DNA from: Pseudomonas simiae
GTDB taxonomy: Bacteria; Pseudomonadota; Gammaproteobacteria; Pseudomonadales; Pseudomonadaceae
Assembly: GCF_900111895.1 (NCBI RefSeq)
Contig: NZ_FOKB01000006.1
Span: forward strand, 1-64,000
DNA: 64,000 nucleotides
Direction: 5' to 3'
The position numbers and the translations under genes were made by a program. Numbering within the stretch: the stretch's first letter is position 1; the number at the start of each line of letters is the position of its first letter. Shown here one piece after another: positions 61,389 to 64,000 of this stretch. The notes under the pieces were generated by a model that made no database searches, was not told the DNA's origin, and was given only the letters and a program-made list of their open reading frames with translations.

Positions 61389-61978
61389 CCGACTCCCGAC
61401 ACACCCCGGACCCCGACGACGTGCTGCTCCAGCATTTCCGTCAACACAGCACCGGCGAACCGCCCGCGTCCCTCGACGCCTTCATCCTCAACGCCGCCCG
61501 CCGCGAAGCCCCAGCCCCGCAGCCGAACCTGTGGCAACGCTGGCTGCAAGCCTGCCAACGGCCACGCTGGCAAATGGCATTCGCCACCGTCGCAGGCGTG
61601 GCATTGATGATCGGCGTAGTGATGCGCTCGCCTGTGCCGCAACCCGAAATCTCCACCGCGACCTTCTCAGCCCCTCAAGAGCAAGCCGCACGTCCAGCCC
61701 CGCCACCAATGTCCGCCCCTGCCCCCGTGGCCCGACTGGCCATCGCGCCCAAGGCCGAGAGTGCGCAAGTCATGGGCTCAATGGCGGACGAGTCGAGCGC
61801 CAAACTCAGCAAGCGCGCGCCGGTGGCGCTGCCTTCGTTGGAGGAGGGGTTGCAGGAGATTGTGAACCTGCGTGCGGCAGGGCAAAGCAAGGCAGCGGAT
61901 GAGAAGCTGCTGGCGTTGCATCAGCGTTTTCCTGAGGAAGACTTGCCGGCGTTGTTGGAGGCGTTGCGGAAACATTGA
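61385..61978 (+). CDS. Single-pass membrane protein, probable anti-sigma factor
   Basis: A 197-residue protein with a cytoplasmic N-terminal part (1 to about 58), one membrane helix (about 63-80), a Pro/Ala-rich linker and a C-terminal helical segment (LPSLEEGLQEIVNLRAAGQSKAADEKLLALHQRFPEEDLPALLEAL). Coupling to the sigma gene by ATGA and the topology suggest an anti-sigma role, but I see no zinc-binding HxxxCxxC motif. Function inferred from context only. Confidence 0.75.
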   Translation: MTDSRHTPDPDDVLLQHFRQHSTGEPPASLDAFILNAARREAPAPQPNLWQRWLQACQRPRWQMAFATVAGVALMIGVVMRSPVPQPEISTATFSAPQEQAARPAPPPMSAPAPVARLAIAPKAESAQVMGSMADESSAKLSKRAPVALPSLEEGLQEIVNLRAAGQSKAADEKLLALHQRFPEEDLPALLEALRKH

Positions 61979-61993
61979 ATCGCTGCGCGTAAA

Positions 61994-62025
61994 AAAGCCC
62001 CAGGTGTTTTGAGCTGGGGCTTTCT
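61994..62025 (+). terminator. Rho-independent terminator of the sigma/anti-sigma operon
   Basis: AAAGCCCCAG (61994-62003) and CTGGGGCTTT (62014-62023) form a perfect 10-bp stem with a 10-base loop, followed by CTTGTT. The A-rich left side could also end transcripts from the opposite strand. Confidence 0.88.
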
Positions 62026-62221
62026 TGTTATGTCTGGTGACCCGGCGTCGTTTGAACTGGGCAGTGAGAGCACCGTATTCATTGGGTATGTTTTGTGGTG
62101 CTTCGGTTAGGCATACACGTGGGCATACACGGCGCTTCCCTCTGGCCACTTTTTTCGTGGTATCCCCGTAGGGTAAAGCAACACCAAATGGTTGCTGATG
62201 TGGTGCTTTCCAGTTGAGTAG

Positions 62222-62443
62222 TTACTTATTCGTTCGACCTTCTGCCGCCAGTGAGGCGAGCGCAAGAGTGATGAATCCTGCATTTTCATCCAGGGTAACC
62301 AGTGCCCCTCGAATGTTCTGTGCCACTTCCGTAGATCCTCTTTGCTCAACCCAGTTTGACAGCTCCTCGATAGCTGCCCCGAGCGCCAGTTGGTTTTCAT
62401 TCATGCGCTTGAGCATTGATGCGAGCAGCGAGACGTCTTGCAT
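62222..62443 (-). CDS. Small helical protein downstream of the DUF4062 gene
   Basis: A 73-residue protein predicted to be helical throughout (LLASMLKRMNENQLALGAAIEELSNWVEQ, NAGFITLALASLAAEG). I do not recognise a family. It lies 16 bases after the DUF4062 gene on the same strand, so it is probably in the same operon and could be its partner. The second ATG (62443) is chosen because GGAG stands 7 bases before it; the first ATG (62449) would be too close to that site. Confidence 0.7.
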   Translation of the reverse strand: MQDVSLLASMLKRMNENQLALGAAIEELSNWVEQRGSTEVAQNIRGALVTLDENAGFITLALASLAAEGRTNK

Positions 62444-62459
62444 GAGCATTCTCCACAGT

Positions 62460-63302
62460 CTATAGGACGATCATGTCTGCGATCTGATACCCAAGATTTG
62501 TGACCTGATAGATCTCACCTTTGTAACCTTGGCCGACGATGAGACCTTCGTGGGTCAGCTCGGCAATAGCCTGCTCCCATTTTGCGACTTCTCTTCGATC
62601 ACTCTTTTCAGCGATGAGATTTTTGCCGTTTGTTTGCACGTCCGTTCCTTCCATGTATTCGACGTGAATAATTGTTCCGTGGGAATCCAAGCTCGCCTCC
62701 TTCAGCAGGATCCTAGCCTCACCTGATAGTTTTGGGATCGATGTATTGGACTCTAATATTTCACCCACGCCGCTGTTTTCCGCATTGTTGAACAGGGGGT
62801 GCTCGTTGACCTTCAACTGAAGGTGCCGATAGAGATTCGTACGGAAGTCGCTGAGGCTGTCATAGCTCTCATACAGTCCACGACTTTGGCAGTCGGTCTT
62901 GAATTTCTTAACCGCGGCAGCCTGATCAAGATCGACAGTGTCCATGGCAACGGGTTGAGATGAGAAATAGAGCATTGCCGGTTTGCCCGACTGAATATGC
63001 TTTTCTAGCTCTTCAACGGTGCCGCTTGCGTATTCATCGGTAGGGGTACCAATCCGTGTCCAAAATACCCCTATAAGAAGATCGCATTTTCCTAGGATTT
63101 GCTTGTTGATGATGGCCTGGGGGGAAGCCCCCATTTCTGGAGATGAGTGGGACTCCCACCCAATGGGTAGCAAGACGATCTTCCGAGCGTTTGAATTGAC
63201 CGCGTTCCACTCATAGATGACGTCACGAACGATGGTGCGCTCAGAGGCAACATCACCTGGTGAGGCGATCATCACGTTGAAGGTTTCAGCTGTATAGCTC
63301 AT
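62460..63302 (-). CDS. DUF4062 (TIR-like) protein with winged-helix C-terminus
   Basis: A 280-residue protein. Residues 5-115 match DUF4062, a flavodoxin/TIR-like domain: MIASPGDVASER (11-22), KCDLLIGVFWTRIGTPT (72-88), SGTVEELEKHI (93-103) and a conserved PAMLYFS strand. The C-terminal part (about 190-280; ARILLKEA, REVAKWEQAIAELTHEGLIVG, YQVTNLGYQIAD) looks like a winged helix. DUF4062 is often the N-terminal effector or sensor of bacterial NLR-like and other defence proteins; here it stands without an NTPase. GAGGAT lies 7 bases before the ATG. Lower GC than the main chromosome. Confidence 0.85.
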   Translation of the reverse strand: MSYTAETFNVMIASPGDVASERTIVRDVIYEWNAVNSNARKIVLLPIGWESHSSPEMGASPQAIINKQILGKCDLLIGVFWTRIGTPTDEYASGTVEELEKHIQSGKPAMLYFSSQPVAMDTVDLDQAAAVKKFKTDCQSRGLYESYDSLSDFRTNLYRHLQLKVNEHPLFNNAENSGVGEILESNTSIPKLSGEARILLKEASLDSHGTIIHVEYMEGTDVQTNGKNLIAEKSDRREVAKWEQAIAELTHEGLIVGQGYKGEIYQVTNLGYQIADMIVL

Positions 63303-63397
63303 TGCACATCCTCTGTGTTGGAAGATCGATCTGTAGGTAAATGGCCTATAGCATTGGAGGCAATTAACTTCGCTTTCGGATCACGTTAAGGCTTCCA

Positions 63398-63598
63398 TCA
63401 GCAACGGTATCGATCACGAATGAACTGGTTGTAATAGGAGCCTTTTGATCCCGCTAACATCAGGCCTTGGTGTATCGCTGGCGGGACGTTACAGAAGTCA
63501 TAGGAGTGACCCTGTTGAAAGCGGATACACATTTTCCTCGTGTCCGGATCGTAACCCACAGAGGTCATTGCACCAGAGCGAACGGCAATCATGTCCAT
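63398..63598 (-). CDS. KTSC-domain protein
   Basis: A 66-residue protein that is a single KTSC domain (MIAVRSGAMTSVGYDPDTRK, HSYDFCNVP, GSKGSYYNQFIRDRY). The domain is named after the C-terminus of some lysyl-tRNA synthetases and is thought to bind nucleic acid. It is upstream of the DUF4062 gene on the same strand (95-base gap) and may be in the same unit. The GGGA ribosome site lies within a 14-base direct repeat. Confidence 0.85.
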   Translation of the reverse strand: MDMIAVRSGAMTSVGYDPDTRKMCIRFQQGHSYDFCNVPPAIHQGLMLAGSKGSYYNQFIRDRYRC

Positions 63599-64000
63599 AG
63601 CATTTTCCCAAACGTGCGGCCTTTCAGTAGGCCAACCCGTTTGATACTAGCTGAGCCGCGCTCGTCTGGAGCCTTCTCTCCCAAACGTGCGGGGGCCCCT
63701 GGAGCTATCTTGAGGGTACGGGGCATGAAACCCGCGGGACTGAGTTAGTGGGAAGTTCTGAAAGTTACTGAAATTTCAATCGTTGAAATTGAAAGGATCT
63801 TGAAGAAAAAAGGGGATCCTTACCGGAACGGTATCGGTCCTCGGTTTTGTTCGGGATTGTAAACGGATGGCTCGGTCAACTCAGTCAACCAGTCAACTAA
63901 CTTTGGAGCCCAGCCACTAACGAGATCCGGCGGGTTCTATGCCCCGTGTCTATCCGAAATGCCCAGGGTCCCCAGCGGCTTTCCGATTCATAGGGCAAAT
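63599..64000. other. 402-bp region at the window end, no gene seen
   Basis: It contains the upstream DNA of the KTSC gene with a 14-base direct repeat (63606-63619, 63679-63692), an inverted repeat AATTTCAA-TCG-TTGAAATT (63772-63790) and mixed-GC sequence. No tRNA or open frame of note is seen, but a gene could continue beyond the window. Confidence 0.5.
63606..63692. repeat. 14-base direct repeat upstream of the KTSC gene
   Basis: TCCCAAACGTGCGG occurs at 63606-63619 and again exactly at 63679-63692, 73 bases apart. The first copy lies 8 bases upstream of the KTSC start codon and includes its ribosome site, which suggests either a duplicated leader or two operator sites. Confidence 0.7.

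Noticed and set aside
61778..62149. Minus-strand frame ending in a basic peptide (ALTAQFKRRRVTRHNKK), considered as an integrase or ribosomal-type remnant
   Set aside because: It runs through the terminator at 61994-62025 and into the antisense of the membrane-protein gene. The basic stretch is too short to assign.
62107..62400. Minus-strand frame of 97 codons overlapping the small helical protein gene
   Set aside because: It overlaps the 73-residue gene in another frame, has no suitable ribosome site and no recognisable pattern.
1..64000. CRISPR arrays, tRNA genes and insertion sequences
   Set aside because: I found no regularly spaced repeats, no cloverleaf sequence and no transposase frame in the window; only short REP-type repeats were seen.

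Overview
This window is about 60% GC bacterial chromosome, most likely a fluorescent-group Pseudomonas. The evidence is a Pseudomonas-type 5S rRNA end, a PctA-like amino-acid chemoreceptor, the mgo/pvf signal-synthesis operon, many Pseudomonas REP-type inverted repeats (GAGCGAGC..GCTCGC, GGGAGC..GCTCC and similar), FecI/FecR iron signalling and a pgaABCD operon. It starts inside the 5S gene of an rRNA operon and ends in a lower-GC accessory patch.

Layout. 1-136: 5S rRNA end and terminator. 238-2258: chemoreceptor with a flagellar-type (sigma-28) promoter. 2304-7857 (minus): mgoBCAD (= pvfABCD), encoding a DUF3050 protein, an AurF-type diiron N-oxygenase, an A-PCP-reductase NRPS and a SRPBCC protein, the known gene set for small N-oxide / diazeniumdiolate signals. 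8188-12911: GntR regulator divergent from a TauD-family dioxygenase and an ABC importer, probably for an organosulfur or related compound. 13011-18764: TonB-like periplasmic protein, then a LysR regulator and a DHA2/HlyD/OprM-type tripartite pump. 18799-22841: Fur box, ECF sigma, FecR and a TonB-dependent siderophore receptor. 22972-27893: two exported unknowns, a GT39-like glycosyltransferase and DUF2789. 28069-33148: MarR regulator with a SlyA-like operator and a FUSC/DUF1656/HlyD/outer-membrane-factor efflux operon. 33230-35506: a membrane protein and a YdgA/DUF945 protein.

35807-55006 is a surface and biofilm block: pgaABCD for poly-N-acetylglucosamine, a two-partner secretion pair (TpsB and a 2422-residue TpsA whose AT-rich tail overlaps a small lipoprotein gene), and a classical autotransporter. 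55070-58910 is a cluster of six small lipoproteins, including a CsgG-like/DUF4810/DUF799 operon. 59023-61978 encodes a von Willebrand A lipoprotein, an ECF sigma factor and a membrane protein that is probably its partner.

62222-63598 (minus) is a lower-GC three-gene group: a KTSC-domain protein, a DUF4062 (TIR-like) protein with a winged-helix C-terminus, and a 73-residue helical protein. This is the best candidate for an undescribed, possibly defensive, system. The TpsA tail plus overlapping lipoprotein gene is the second, and the mgo/pvf operon is the most interesting recognised system. All family assignments were made by eye from motifs; no database search was possible.
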